Of a stretch of 58,495 bases of DNA, positions 42,544-51,048 are shown one piece after another. The DNA is from Candidatus Nomurabacteria bacterium. Lineage in GTDB: Bacteria; Patescibacteriota; Minisyncoccia; Phycocordibacterales; UBA9973. Numbering within the stretch: position 1 is the stretch's first letter; each line of letters opens with the position of its first letter. The notes below the pieces were generated by a model. It did not search any database, was not told the origin of the DNA, and worked only from the letters and a program-made list of their open reading frames with translations. The position numbers and the translations under genes were made by a program. The stretch lies in assembly GCA_943354905.1 (NCBI GenBank), contig CALRDL010000004.1:1-58495 (forward strand), given 5' to 3'.

Positions 42544-43170
42544 ATGGATATAATAGATAAATTATCTGAAGTTTTTAAAGAATTCCCTGGGATAGGAGAA
42601 AGACAAGCTAAGCGTTTTGTTTATTTTTTAATGTCTAAAAACGGAAGTTATGCAGAAAATTTGTCTCTGCTTATTTCTGATTTAAAAAAAGAAGTAGCAC
42701 AATGTGGAGAATGTTTTAGATTTTTCATTGTGAAAAATGGTAAAAATAATCTATGTGATATTTGTGCCAATACAAATACAGACACCTCTACTCTCATGGT
42801 CGTTGAGAAAGATTCTGATTTAGAGTCAGTTAAAAAAAGTCGAGTTTATAATGGGAAATATTTTGTTTTGGGTGGGCTCGTACCAATCGTCGAGAAAACT
42901 ACAAAAAGTCGAGTCCGGATTGAAGAATTAAAAAAGAAAATAGGATCTCCCCAGAAGAAAGTCTTCGGGGAATTATGTGAAATTATTCTCGCCTTCTCAC
43001 TCAACCCTCAAGGCAACCACACAGACGAGTACGTTCGTGAACAATTAAATGATTTAGCTCAAAAAAATAATATAAAAATATCTTCTCTTGGTCGTGGCCT
43101 CTCCACCGGCACCGAACTCGAATATTCTGACAACGAAACTTTAAAAAATGCGCTGAAGAATAGACAATAA
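42544..43170 (+). CDS. recR: Recombination protein RecR
   Basis: The 208-aa protein has the N-terminal HhH region (FKEFPGIGERQAKRFVYFLM), a zinc finger CGECFRFF...NLCDIC, and a Toprim domain (LMVVEKDSDLESVKKSRVYNGKYFVLGGLVPIVE). The C-terminal SLGRGLSTGTELEYSDNETLKNAL is highly conserved in RecR. It works with RecO in loading RecA. Between LKKKIG and ELCEIILAF an insertion-like SPQKKVFG is encoded by a hairpin element. ATG 42544 is preferred over TTG 42535. Its last ~45 codons are partly duplicated 815 bp downstream. Confidence 0.93.
   Translation: MDIIDKLSEVFKEFPGIGERQAKRFVYFLMSKNGSYAENLSLLISDLKKEVAQCGECFRFFIVKNGKNNLCDICANTNTDTSTLMVVEKDSDLESVKKSRVYNGKYFVLGGLVPIVEKTTKSRVRIEELKKKIGSPQKKVFGELCEIILAFSLNPQGNHTDEYVREQLNDLAQKNNIKISSLGRGLSTGTELEYSDNETLKNALKNRQ
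42948..42971. repeat. Hairpin element, recR copy
   Basis: TCCCCAGAAGA-AAG-TCTTCGGGGA. Its reverse complement matches the element at 26709-26733 over CCCCGAAGACTTTCTTC plus GGGG, with one extra T. It is in the coding frame of recR. Confidence 0.55.
43100..43126 (+). repeat. recR 3'-end segment duplicated downstream
   Basis: This 27-bp stretch, ending GCACCGAACTCGAATATT, recurs at 43915-43941 with 25 of 27 bases identical. The copies bracket the HEPN-MNT pair. Confidence 0.7.
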
Positions 43171-43213
43171 AAAAAACCTTTGGGTTTGTGGTTTTGTATG
43201 TTACAATACTTGC

Positions 43214-43609
43214 ATGGATCAGGATGCAATTGTTAAATACTGGATAGATGCTTCTGAGGGTGATTTTGAATTATCACAAAATCTTTTTGAAAATAAAAGA
43301 TTTTCTTACTGCCTTTTCTTTGTTCATCTTTCTATTGAAAAATTATTGAAGGGCATAATTGTCAACAAAACATCAAACTCTGCCCCTTATGAACACAATC
43401 TTGTTCGTTTAGCTGAAGCAACAGGTATTAAATATTCAGAGGAACAGCTCGATATGCTGGCAGATATCACAACTTTCAATATCAAAGCTCGATATGATGA
43501 TTACAAAAATCAGTTTTATAAAATAGCCACTGAAGAATATACAAAAAAGTATTTATTACAAGCTGAAGAATTTATATTATGGTTAAAAAGATACTTGGAG
43601 AAGATATAA
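43214..43609 (+). CDS. HEPN-domain protein (toxin-like partner)
   Basis: The 131-aa all-helical protein has the HEPN layout: YWIDASEGDFELSQNLFENKRFSYCLFFVHLSIEKLLKGIIV and later FNIKARYDDYKNQFYKIATEEYTKKYLLQAEEFILWLKRYL. In HEPN/MNT modules the HEPN partner is usually a ribonuclease-type toxin. A clear Rx4-6H catalytic motif is not visible, so this may be the non-nucleolytic subgroup. It overlaps the nucleotidyltransferase gene by 31 bp. TACAAT (43202-43207) is 6 nt before the ATG, so the pair is leaderless. The module interrupts the recR tail region. Confidence 0.82.
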   Translation: MDQDAIVKYWIDASEGDFELSQNLFENKRFSYCLFFVHLSIEKLLKGIIVNKTSNSAPYEHNLVRLAEATGIKYSEEQLDMLADITTFNIKARYDDYKNQFYKIATEEYTKKYLLQAEEFILWLKRYLEKI

Positions 43610-43902
43610 TAAGATTGACTAAATCATTTAGATCGTCACTTGAAAATGATAACATTGAAATTGATTCAATGATTGTTTTTGGTTCTCAGGCAAAAGGAAA
43701 TTCTCGACCAGGAAGTGATATAGACATTTGTGTGGTATCACCTTCTTTTGGAAGTAATGATACCGAAGAAATGCAGATGTTATTTAAAAAAGCTAGACGC
43801 ATTGATTCACGAATTGAGCCTTACCCAATGAACCCAAAAAACTTATCAGAAACTAATAATCCGATAGTTGGCGAAATTCTGCGATGGGGCGTGCTTGTAT
43901 AA
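43579..43902 (+). CDS. MNT-type nucleotidyltransferase (antitoxin-like partner)
   Basis: The 107-aa protein has the minimal nucleotidyltransferase signature MIVFGSQAKGNSRPGSDIDICVV, with GS...(DxD) metal ligands. MntA-type partners can AMPylate their HEPN toxin; activity is likely as both Asp are present. It is coupled to the HEPN gene by a 31-bp overlap. A duplicated recR 3' segment lies 12 bp after its stop, consistent with acquisition as a unit. Confidence 0.87.
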   Translation: MVKKILGEDIIRLTKSFRSSLENDNIEIDSMIVFGSQAKGNSRPGSDIDICVVSPSFGSNDTEEMQMLFKKARRIDSRIEPYPMNPKNLSETNNPIVGEILRWGVLV

Positions 43903-43914
43903 ATCTCTGCACCG

Positions 43915-43941
43915 TCTCCATCAGCACCGAACTCGAATATT
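43915..43941 (+). repeat. Duplicated recR 3'-end segment (downstream copy)
   Basis: 25 of 27 bases match 43100-43126, including GCACCGAACTCGAATATT. Here it is noncoding, in the gap between the MNT gene and the rplU stop. Confidence 0.7.
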
Positions 43942-43980
43942 ATTTTTTTTCTTCTACTTATAGGATCTTCTTCCATCTTT

Positions 43981-44334
43981 TTATTTTATAGAAATTATCT
44001 TCACTTGAAAGAAAGGCTGACGGTGGCCGTTGCGTTTTAGGTAACGAGATTTTTGTTTGTATTTTACTACGAGGATTTTTCGAGCACGGCCAATCTCTAC
44101 TATTTCCGCATCTACTTTTGCGCCTGTGATGTATGGTGTACCTATAGTCGTATCTTTGCCATCATCTACCAAGAGAACTTTATCAAAAGAAATTTTGTCG
44201 CCTTTTTTGTATTCAACTCCTTTAGTGTTTATTTTTTCAATAGAAACAAAGCTCCCCGCGGAAACCTTGTATTGTTTTCCACCTGTATTTATAACTGCAA
44301 ATTCAGATTTGTCTGCCTTTTTCTCTTTTTTCAT
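43981..44334 (-). CDS. rplU: 50S ribosomal protein bL21
   Basis: From ATG 44334 the 117-aa protein reads MKKEKKADKSEFAVINTGGKQYKVSAGSF, then VLLVDDGKDTTIGTPYITGAKVDAEIVE and YKQKSRYLKRNGHRQPFFQVKIISI, the bL21 signature. The longer frame to 44400 crosses the promoter (TATAAT ~12 nt upstream of 44334) and is rejected. The gene is divergent from the permease gene. It lacks an adjacent rpmA, which is at 11735. Confidence 0.94.
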   Translation of the reverse strand: MKKEKKADKSEFAVINTGGKQYKVSAGSFVSIEKINTKGVEYKKGDKISFDKVLLVDDGKDTTIGTPYITGAKVDAEIVEIGRARKILVVKYKQKSRYLKRNGHRQPFFQVKIISIK

Positions 44335-44358
44335 ATTAAGTCTTATATTATATGATAT

Positions 44359-44387
44359 TTCACAAAAAAGCAAATATTTGCTACAAT
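44359..44387 (+). promoter_or_regulatory. Promoter of the AI-2E permease/cysS operon (leaderless)
   Basis: TTCACA (44359-44364), a 17-bp spacer, and TACAAT (44382-44387). The ATG at 44395 lies 7 nt further on, at the expected transcription start. Confidence 0.72.
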
Positions 44388-44394
44388 TAACCCC

Positions 44395-45405
44395 ATGCAA
44401 ACAAAAATTATAGAAAAGTACTTTTTCTTTGGTCTATTACTAGCCACTTTTATCTTTACTTTTTTTATCTTTCGTCCATTTTGGATAGTTCTAGTCCTTG
44501 GTGTTTCTTTTGCAATAATTCTGCATCCGTTACATCTCTGGCTTAATAAAAAATACATACCAAATTGGATTTCGGCTTTTTTGACTGTTTGTATTTTTAC
44601 TATCGTTTTATGCGGTCCTATTCTAGGAACAGGAATACTTATCTTTAAACAAAGTCAAAATGTCTATAATTCTGTAGTAAGCGATGGAAATACAGAACCA
44701 ATTTTGGCGACAATAGGAAATTCCATCAATCAATTTCTTCCAGAAGGAATTGATTTTGATATAAACAAAAAAACAACTGATTTTATCTCGTATATCTCTA
44801 GTAACATTGCCAACATATTCAGTACCACAGTCTCGGCATTTTTCTCTTTCATCTTAATGCTTTTAATTATTTTTTATTTCTTGAAAGATGGAGAAAAATG
44901 GAAAAATTCTCTGGTTATTTTTAGCCCACTTGAAGATAAAGATGACCACAAGATAATCAGCGGACTCGACAATGCCGTAAATGCCGTAATAAAAGGTTCT
45001 TTATTTATTGCTTTTGTCCAAGGAACGCTCATGGGTTTTGGTCTCTGGCTTTTTAATGTTCCAAATCCCGCACTCTGGGGGCTGGTCGCCGCTGTCTGTT
45101 CCCTGCTTCCCACTATCGGTACAGCGATGGTCTCTATACCAGCTATCATTTTCCTATTTTTTAAAGGAGACACTACTTCAGCTATAGGTCTCTTGTTCTG
45201 GGCATTTTTGTTGGTAGGCATGATCGACAATTTCTTGAGCCCCATGATCGTAGGAAAAAAAACAAATATCTCTCCGCTTCTAGTTTTGTTTTCAGTCTTG
45301 GGAGGAATTTCTTTCCTTGGGCCTGTCGGTATCCTAATCGGTCCACTTTCAGTAAGTTTACTCTATACCCTCTTTCTCATTTACCGCAATGAATTCCGAC
45401 AATAA
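44395..45405 (+). CDS. AI-2E family (PerM-like) transporter
   Basis: The 336-aa protein has about eight TM segments: paired helices at the N-terminus (residues ~10-60), a soluble region, and a C-terminal bundle with GLWLFNVPNPALWGLVAAVCSLLPTIGTAMVSIPA and a DNFLSPMIVGKKTNISPLLVLFSVLGG stretch diagnostic for the AI-2E_transport family. Substrates vary (autoinducer-2, Na+/H+). No quorum genes are nearby. The last 17 bp overlap the cysS start, indicating an operon. Confidence 0.88.
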   Translation: MQTKIIEKYFFFGLLLATFIFTFFIFRPFWIVLVLGVSFAIILHPLHLWLNKKYIPNWISAFLTVCIFTIVLCGPILGTGILIFKQSQNVYNSVVSDGNTEPILATIGNSINQFLPEGIDFDINKKTTDFISYISSNIANIFSTTVSAFFSFILMLLIIFYFLKDGEKWKNSLVIFSPLEDKDDHKIISGLDNAVNAVIKGSLFIAFVQGTLMGFGLWLFNVPNPALWGLVAAVCSLLPTIGTAMVSIPAIIFLFFKGDTTSAIGLLFWAFLLVGMIDNFLSPMIVGKKTNISPLLVLFSVLGGISFLGPVGILIGPLSVSLLYTLFLIYRNEFRQ

Positions 45406-46816
45406 AAATCATAAAAAAATATATTTTTTTAACACTCTCACTCGGAAAAAGGAAGAGTTTATTCCTATTGATCCAAATGAAATAAAAATGTATTCTTGTG
45501 GCCCGACGGTAAACAATTATGCTCATATAGGCAATCTGCGTGCCTATGTTTTTGCTGACATCCTTCAAAAAACTTTAGAATATTCTAGTTATGAAGTAAA
45601 ACGAGTTATGAATATAACTGATATCGGAATTCTCTCGAGTGATGCAGACACAGGGGAAGACAAGATGACTGCTGCCCTAGTGCGGGAAGGAAAAGAATTG
45701 ACCCTAAAAAATATGCGTGAACTCGCCGAGTTTTATACAGAAAAATTTAAAGAAGACTTGGTTAAACTAAATATAACTATACCCAGCAACATATATTTCG
45801 CGAGTGATTATATCAAAGAAGATGTAGAACTCGTACGAAAGTTAGAAGAAAAGGGATTTACATATACCACATCTGATGGTATTTATTTTGATACTTCTAA
45901 GGTGTCAGACTATGGAGCACTTACCGGAGGGAAAACTATTCGAGATGAGAGTCATATTCGAATTGCAGAAAATAAAGAAAAGAAAAATGGCGAAGACTTT
46001 GCCTTATGGAAATTTAATAAAGAATTAGGATACGAATCTCCTTGGGGTCGTGGTTTTCCCGGCTGGCATATAGAATGTTCAGCTATAGGTTTAAAATTTC
46101 TTGGAGAACAATTTGATATTCACACAGGAGGAATAGATCTCATTCCTACTCACCATACAAATGAGATAGCTCAGTCAGAAAGTGCTACAAGTAAAAAACC
46201 TTTTGTAAAATTTTGGCTACATAGCGACCACATCGATGTCGGTGGATTAAAAATGGCGAAATCTACAGGAAATTTTTTGAAACTTGAAAGCATTGTGAAT
46301 AAAAATATAAATCCTCTTGCTTATCGTTTTTGGCTCTTGATGGGTCATTATCGTACCAAATTAAATTTTAATTGGGACGCCCTAGAAGCATCAGAAACAG
46401 GTCTAAAAAGGATACAAAATATATATTTGGGGCTTGGGAAGGATGTGGGCCTGCCTGCGCAGTCAGGAAATATAAGTCAAAAATATAAAGAAAAATTCCA
46501 AGAATTCTTAAATAATGATCTCGACACTCCAAAAGCTCTCACAGTATTATGGGATTTAATGAAAGACGAAAATATTTCACCTCCCGACAAAAAAGCTACA
46601 GTGCTGGATTTTGACAAAGTGCTTGGACTCGGTTTTATTGATTTAAAAGAAGAAAAAATTGATGTTCAGGAAGAAGTCTTGAAATTAGTAGAAAAACGCA
46701 AAGATGCTCGTGATAATAAAGATTTTACAAAATCTGACGAACTAAGAAAACAAATAAATTCTTTTGGTTACGACGTTAAAGATACTTCAGAGGGACAAAA
46801 GATTTCTAAGATTTAA
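45389..46816 (+). CDS. cysS: Cysteinyl-tRNA synthetase
   Basis: The 475-aa class I synthetase has CGPTVNNYAHIGNLRAYVFADIL (zinc Cys and HIGN), GRGFPGWHIECSAIGLKFLG, HTGGIDLIPTHHTNEIAQSE and KMAKSTGN (KMSKS). The zinc-binding C and H residues are all visible. The C-terminal DALR-like helical domain contains LPAQSG at residues 355-360 from a palindromic element. It overlaps the permease gene by 17 bp and converges on the small membrane protein gene by 11 bp. Confidence 0.95.
   Translation: MNSDNKNHKKIYFFNTLTRKKEEFIPIDPNEIKMYSCGPTVNNYAHIGNLRAYVFADILQKTLEYSSYEVKRVMNITDIGILSSDADTGEDKMTAALVREGKELTLKNMRELAEFYTEKFKEDLVKLNITIPSNIYFASDYIKEDVELVRKLEEKGFTYTTSDGIYFDTSKVSDYGALTGGKTIRDESHIRIAENKEKKNGEDFALWKFNKELGYESPWGRGFPGWHIECSAIGLKFLGEQFDIHTGGIDLIPTHHTNEIAQSESATSKKPFVKFWLHSDHIDVGGLKMAKSTGNFLKLESIVNKNINPLAYRFWLLMGHYRTKLNFNWDALEASETGLKRIQNIYLGLGKDVGLPAQSGNISQKYKEKFQEFLNNDLDTPKALTVLWDLMKDENISPPDKKATVLDFDKVLGLGFIDLKEEKIDVQEEVLKLVEKRKDARDNKDFTKSDELRKQINSFGYDVKDTSEGQKISKI
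46450..46467. repeat. LPAQAG palindromic element, copy 5 (in cysS)
   Basis: CCTGCCTGCGCAGTCAGG, one base off the consensus palindrome, read in frame as LPAQSG at CysS residues 355-360. Confidence 0.8.
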
Positions 46817-47186
46817 AAAACTTTTTGCGATACAAAATCAAGACAAATACTAGATTCGCTAATACTAAATACACTCCGAAAGAATAAATCGTAAAAGACC
46901 AATCTTTTATGATAAGTAGACCTAGAGTATTACTAAATACACTAGCTATATAAATCCCATAATGTTCTGTTTCAGGAAATTTCCATCCTTTTACATATGT
47001 AGGAATAACAGAGAGCCCTGCTCCAGCTTTAATCTGAAAAAACACACCAAGAAATGGGCCTAGCAACCAAAGAACCCAAGAAACTAAATTCGGTCTTGTC
47101 TGTCCGTAAAAAATATCTTTAAAATAAAAAAAATATCCGATGAAACTAACCAAAACTGCAAGATAAATTATATTTTCTGGTAACAT
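46806..47186 (-). CDS. Internally shortened PQ-loop-like membrane protein
   Basis: The 126-aa protein has about four TM segments. The N-terminal VSFIGYFFYFKDIFYGQTRPNLVSWVLWLLGPFLG and the C-terminal IPTYVKGWKFPETEHYGIYIASVFSNTLGLLII match the two ends of a ~215-aa CPR membrane protein family as I remember it. The central ~90 residues are missing, joined in frame at GAGLSVIPT. It may be a deletion derivative that keeps its frame, or a short paralogue. It starts 3 bases after the dnaJ stop (same strand). Confidence 0.6.
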   Translation of the reverse strand: MLPENIIYLAVLVSFIGYFFYFKDIFYGQTRPNLVSWVLWLLGPFLGVFFQIKAGAGLSVIPTYVKGWKFPETEHYGIYIASVFSNTLGLLIIKDWSFTIYSFGVYLVLANLVFVLILYRKKFFKS

Positions 47187-47188
47187 TT

Positions 47189-48313
47189 TTAAATCCCCTC
47201 TTTTTTAAGTTCTTCGACGAGCTCTCTTTCTTTGCGAGAAAGTTTATTTGGAAGTTTGATGTTGAGTTTTATAAGAAGGTCTCCGCGTTTACTTTTAGAG
47301 GTCGGCACGCCTTTGCCACGAACTCGCAAGATTTCATTGATACCGACGCCTTCCGGAATAGTGACTTCTATCTCTCCATCAAGAGTTTCTATTTTATGTT
47401 TCGTACCGAGTAATGCATCCGAAAGTTTCAAATTTAAAGTCATCAATAAGTCATTACCGTCACGCTTAAATATTGGATGCGGTGCCACATTTATTTTTAT
47501 ATATAAATCTCCGGTGGTGCCTTTGAAAATAGCTTCACCGTGTCCTGTCATCCGGACCATCTCTCCATCACGGACACCAGTCGGTATGACAATAGATATT
47601 TCTTCTTCACGTCGTAGAACACCTTTGCCTTTACACCTTTCACAAACCTCATGAGGAACTTCTCCACCACCAAGACAAGTCTCACATATTTTCGTACTAG
47701 AAATGTTCCCCAAGAATGATCTCTTTATTTCTCGAATCTGACCTTGACCATTACAAGTTTTACATTTCTCTATTTTGCTTCCCACTTTCGCTCCGGTAGC
47801 ATTACAAGTCAAACAAGTAGAAGTTTTTGTAATTAAAATCTTTCTTTCAATTCCAAAAATAGAGTCCGAAAAAGAAATCTGAATTTCTGTAGAAATATCT
47901 CGTCCACGCCTAGCTTGTCTTGAATTTCTTGTACCTCCACCACCCATACCACCACCAAAAAAATCACTGAAAATATCATTTAAATTTCCCATGTCAAAAC
48001 TTGAGCCAAAGTCTGCGCCACCTTGCTGAAAACCAGAAAAGTCAAAACCTTCAAAACCTCCCCTCGGGTCGCCATAGCCACCGGCGGAGGCACCACCCAT
48101 ATTTGCATAATTAGAACCAAATTGGTCGTATTTTGAGCGTTTTTGGTCATCAGAGAGGGTCTGATAGGCTTCATTTACCTCTTTAAATTTAGCCTCATTA
48201 CCTTCTTTTTTATCAGGGTGATATTTGTGGGCCAATTTATAAAAAGCCTTCTTGATTTCATCCTTCGAAGCACCCTTATTTACTCCCAGTGTTTCATAAT
48301 AATCTTTTGACAT
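47189..48313 (-). CDS. dnaJ: Chaperone DnaJ
   Basis: The 374-aa type I J-protein has a J domain ([39 protein letters not shown] present), a Gly/Phe-rich linker (residues ~72-125), and four zinc-finger repeats ([32 protein letters not shown]). The C-terminal substrate-binding domains follow. It is a cochaperone of DnaK. TATAAT (48320-48325, minus) is 6 nt before the ATG, so it is leaderless. No grpE or dnaK is adjacent. Confidence 0.96.
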   Translation of the reverse strand: MSKDYYETLGVNKGASKDEIKKAFYKLAHKYHPDKKEGNEAKFKEVNEAYQTLSDDQKRSKYDQFGSNYANMGGASAGGYGDPRGGFEGFDFSGFQQGGADFGSSFDMGNLNDIFSDFFGGGMGGGGTRNSRQARRGRDISTEIQISFSDSIFGIERKILITKTSTCLTCNATGAKVGSKIEKCKTCNGQGQIREIKRSFLGNISSTKICETCLGGGEVPHEVCERCKGKGVLRREEEISIVIPTGVRDGEMVRMTGHGEAIFKGTTGDLYIKINVAPHPIFKRDGNDLLMTLNLKLSDALLGTKHKIETLDGEIEVTIPEGVGINEILRVRGKGVPTSKSKRGDLLIKLNIKLPNKLSRKERELVEELKKEGI

Positions 48314-48381
48314 TATTTCATTATAGTTAAATTTTAGTTTGAGTCAATAAATACGTAAAAAATCTTATTTTAGATTAAATA

Positions 48382-49407
48382 TTATCTAGTCTTTCTACTT
48401 TTATAAAGAGCTTCTTTTTTTTCTTGTCTTAAGTTTTCTTCTTTTTCTTTAGCAGTTTTTGTGGGTGTAAGCGCTTTAAATTCTGAATGCAGACTTGGTT
48501 CTATAACTTCATGAGCATCATATTCTAATGTTCCAGGTTCATTGTAACGATGTTTATAACTTTTCTTTATACCTATTTCAATTCTCCTTGATATGGTATT
48601 AATTTGAGGAGTAACAAAATTTGCTTTATTTGATACACCTTCTTTTATTGATTGCAATATTCCCTTAACCGCTAATAAGTTTGAGGAAATTGGATTTTGA
48701 TCAAACTGTTTCCCGTGTGACAATTCAGCTATATAATTAGCTATGTTTGTTTCACTGTCTCTAATATCTATAAAAATAGTATTTGTGTATGGATTGTAAA
48801 AATTTTTACCTAAACTAAATGACCCCAACATACTTGTTTCTCCTGGAGATTTAAAATTAACCTTAGGACTACCACATTTTTTATTTAGTTGCCAAAGGGC
48901 ATCGTACAATTCTGGATCAAAATCGTTTTGAACTGGATTGACTGTGGGCATCTTTAATTTATCAGAATCATTAAATTTCTCCTTTCCGGCTAAAACATTT
49001 ATTGCATGAGTTGTTAGTGGGTCTTCGTGAGCATAAGTTACATCACCATTACTTTCAATTTTTATTTCTACTTTGTACCTTGTAAGTTCATAATCTGCAA
49101 CACCAACCGCACTTGTAAGTAAAGTGGCAAATGAAAGAATACGAACCATTTTTTTAATTTTTCTTTCAAGCCTAGTCCTAAATTTATCTTTTTGTAAAGA
49201 AGAAAGTGGTTTTTTATCTATGAATCCTGCTGTTTCTAAAGCAGCTCCTGTGACTTGTGTGGATGTTTCTTCTATGGAAATTAAGGCTTGTTCAGCTTTA
49301 TGAATAAGGTCAACTTCCTGACTTTCTAAGGGAATAATAGCTTCTTCTGTAGATTTATTGGGAGAAGTTTCATTTTTACTGGGATTTATATTTTCCTGTT
49401 TATTCAT
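48382..49407 (-). CDS. Membrane-anchored protein with AELSHxxQ motif
   Basis: In this 341-aa protein an N-terminal cytoplasmic stretch of ~90 residues with helical TTQVTGAALETAG is followed by one TM segment (~93-108). A larger domain has FIDIRDSETNIANYIAELSHGKQFDQN, recalling the HExxH-like search motif of minimal metallopeptidase relatives, but the Glu-x-x-His pair needed for zinc is incomplete. The C-terminus is highly charged. It overlaps the 45-aa gene by 8 bp and follows the TraG-like gene. I do not know the family. Confidence 0.6.
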   Translation of the reverse strand: MNKQENINPSKNETSPNKSTEEAIIPLESQEVDLIHKAEQALISIEETSTQVTGAALETAGFIDKKPLSSLQKDKFRTRLERKIKKMVRILSFATLLTSAVGVADYELTRYKVEIKIESNGDVTYAHEDPLTTHAINVLAGKEKFNDSDKLKMPTVNPVQNDFDPELYDALWQLNKKCGSPKVNFKSPGETSMLGSFSLGKNFYNPYTNTIFIDIRDSETNIANYIAELSHGKQFDQNPISSNLLAVKGILQSIKEGVSNKANFVTPQINTISRRIEIGIKKSYKHRYNEPGTLEYDAHEVIEPSLHSEFKALTPTKTAKEKEENLRQEKKEALYKSRKTR

Positions 49408-49537
49408 TTTCTTTTTCGGTTAAGGTTTCATCGTTTAAAAGTGACGTTTTAATAACTTCCACTTTTATTTCATCTATTTCTTTTAAATAGCTTTTTAAAT
49501 AATTTTTAATGATAGATTTTACTGTTCCTTGGGTCAT
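49400..49537 (-). CDS. 45-aa protein between TraG-like and AELSH genes
   Basis: ATG at 49537 opens MTQGTVKSIIKNYLKSYLKEIDE, a short charged helical protein ending at TAA 49400. It overlaps the next gene's ATG by 8 bp (ATGAATAA) and starts 18 bases after the TraG-like gene stops, so its spacing is that of an operon member. There is no homology I recognise. It is supported only by frame, overlap and codon use like its neighbours. Confidence 0.45.
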   Translation of the reverse strand: MTQGTVKSIIKNYLKSYLKEIDEIKVEVIKTSLLNDETLTEKENE

Positions 49538-49554
49538 GAATTTAATTTACAATT

Positions 49555-51048
49555 TTATATCATAGGCTCGGCTTCTTGGGAAGCTTTTATTTTTAGTTTT
49601 TCTTCTGTATTTTCCTCTCCTGCCACTGAACCATCTTTATTTTTGCCTTTTCCTTCAATGATAGCTTTCTCTTCTGCACTTCGAATTATTGTCGCTTCTT
49701 CTTCTTCAATAAGTTTTTGGGCATCGCCTTTTGGTAATGCGTATTTTCTGCGAGAAGCATCTATGATCTCTTGTCTATATGAAGGATGGGTTGGTGGTAA
49801 TACTCGCAATGTCTCCGCAGAAAATGGGTCGTATGATTCTCCATCGATTGTCATCTTTACATAAAATTCTGTCACGGCGAGGTTGATCATATCTTTCACA
49901 TCAAAAAGTGGCGCAAATTCTGGTTTCATCTTAACCGCATCGTCGCCACCAATACGAAAAGTTATAATGCTTCCACAATTACCGAGTACGGCTTGGTGAA
50001 CTTTTGGAATAATTTGCCCGACATACTGATGCGCCATGGTTAAATTTAACCCATATTTACGAGCCTCAGACAAAATATTTTCAAAAGTTTGAGTTACTAC
50101 GTTTTGGAACTCATCTACATAAATATAGAAATCCTTACGGGCACTCTCTGGCATTGCCGCTCTCTCCATACCAGCTTGTTTGATCTTAGTTAAAAACATA
50201 GAACCCAAAAAAGAAGAATTTTCTTCTCCGAGGCGACCCTTGGAAAGATTGATGAAAATTATTTTCTGACTATTCATGAGCGAGCTAATATCAATTTTAT
50301 TTTGTTTCTGACCAAAAATATTACGAAGAAGTGGGTCAGAGAGAAATTGTCCAAGTTTATTTACAAGTGGAATGATGGCATCCGTATCAAATTTCTCCGA
50401 CCAATCAGCGAATTCAATAGCGAAGAATCTTTTGACCATATCGTCGGTGATATATTCCACCACTTTCTGTCTATAATTTCTATCAGTCAACATCGAGATC
50501 ATTCCGCGCATAGTCGCATGCGGATAGTCGAGCAAAGCCAGACAAGTAAAACGAAAAACGTGTTCAAGACGAGGAGTCCAATTCGCCCCGAATTGTTTTT
50601 GGAAAACTTCGATGAGTCCTTGAGTAAGTTGAAATTTAAACATCGGATCCACATTGGCGAGTGGATTAAAGGATGCAGGGAAATCAACATCAGACGGATC
50701 AATAATACAGACGTCTTCGATGCGTTCTTTTGGAATATAGTCGAGCATAGCTTCGATGACATCGCCGTGCGGATCGATCAGGCAAAGTCCGTGACCATAA
50801 GTCACGTCTTGTCTCAAAAATAGTTCAAGTAATTTTGTTTTTCCGACTCCAGACTTTCCGATGATATACAAATGCCTACGCCTATCGACACGTTTAAAAC
50901 CAAAAATAAATTTCTTTTCCTCGAGAGAAGCCACATAATTCGTCCGCCCAATAAAAGACACATCTTCAGGTCTTACTTTCCCAAACACCGGTAGCTCTGG
51001 TGGTGGTGGGCCATATTTGATTATTTGAACTCGATTTGGTTTTGGCAT
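49555..51048 (-). CDS. Conjugation-type ATPase (TraG/VirD4/DUF87-like)
   Basis: From ATG 51048 the protein is 497 aa. Walker A GKSGVGKTKLLE lies near residue ~70, followed by GHGLCLIDPHGDVIEAML, VCIIDPSDVDFPASFNPL, and the Walker B stretch FYIYVDEFQNV. This order is typical of the HerA/VirB4/TraG superfamily, and the 'type IV secretory DNA transfer' proteins of CPR match it. It moves DNA or proteins through a membrane channel; no TM helices are in this chain. The longer frame to 51147 would run through a terminator and is rejected. TATAGT (51056-51061, minus) is 7 nt before the ATG. Confidence 0.85.
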   Translation of the reverse strand: MPKPNRVQIIKYGPPPPELPVFGKVRPEDVSFIGRTNYVASLEEKKFIFGFKRVDRRRHLYIIGKSGVGKTKLLELFLRQDVTYGHGLCLIDPHGDVIEAMLDYIPKERIEDVCIIDPSDVDFPASFNPLANVDPMFKFQLTQGLIEVFQKQFGANWTPRLEHVFRFTCLALLDYPHATMRGMISMLTDRNYRQKVVEYITDDMVKRFFAIEFADWSEKFDTDAIIPLVNKLGQFLSDPLLRNIFGQKQNKIDISSLMNSQKIIFINLSKGRLGEENSSFLGSMFLTKIKQAGMERAAMPESARKDFYIYVDEFQNVVTQTFENILSEARKYGLNLTMAHQYVGQIIPKVHQAVLGNCGSIITFRIGGDDAVKMKPEFAPLFDVKDMINLAVTEFYVKMTIDGESYDPFSAETLRVLPPTHPSYRQEIIDASRRKYALPKGDAQKLIEEEEATIIRSAEEKAIIEGKGKNKDGSVAGEENTEEKLKIKASQEAEPMI

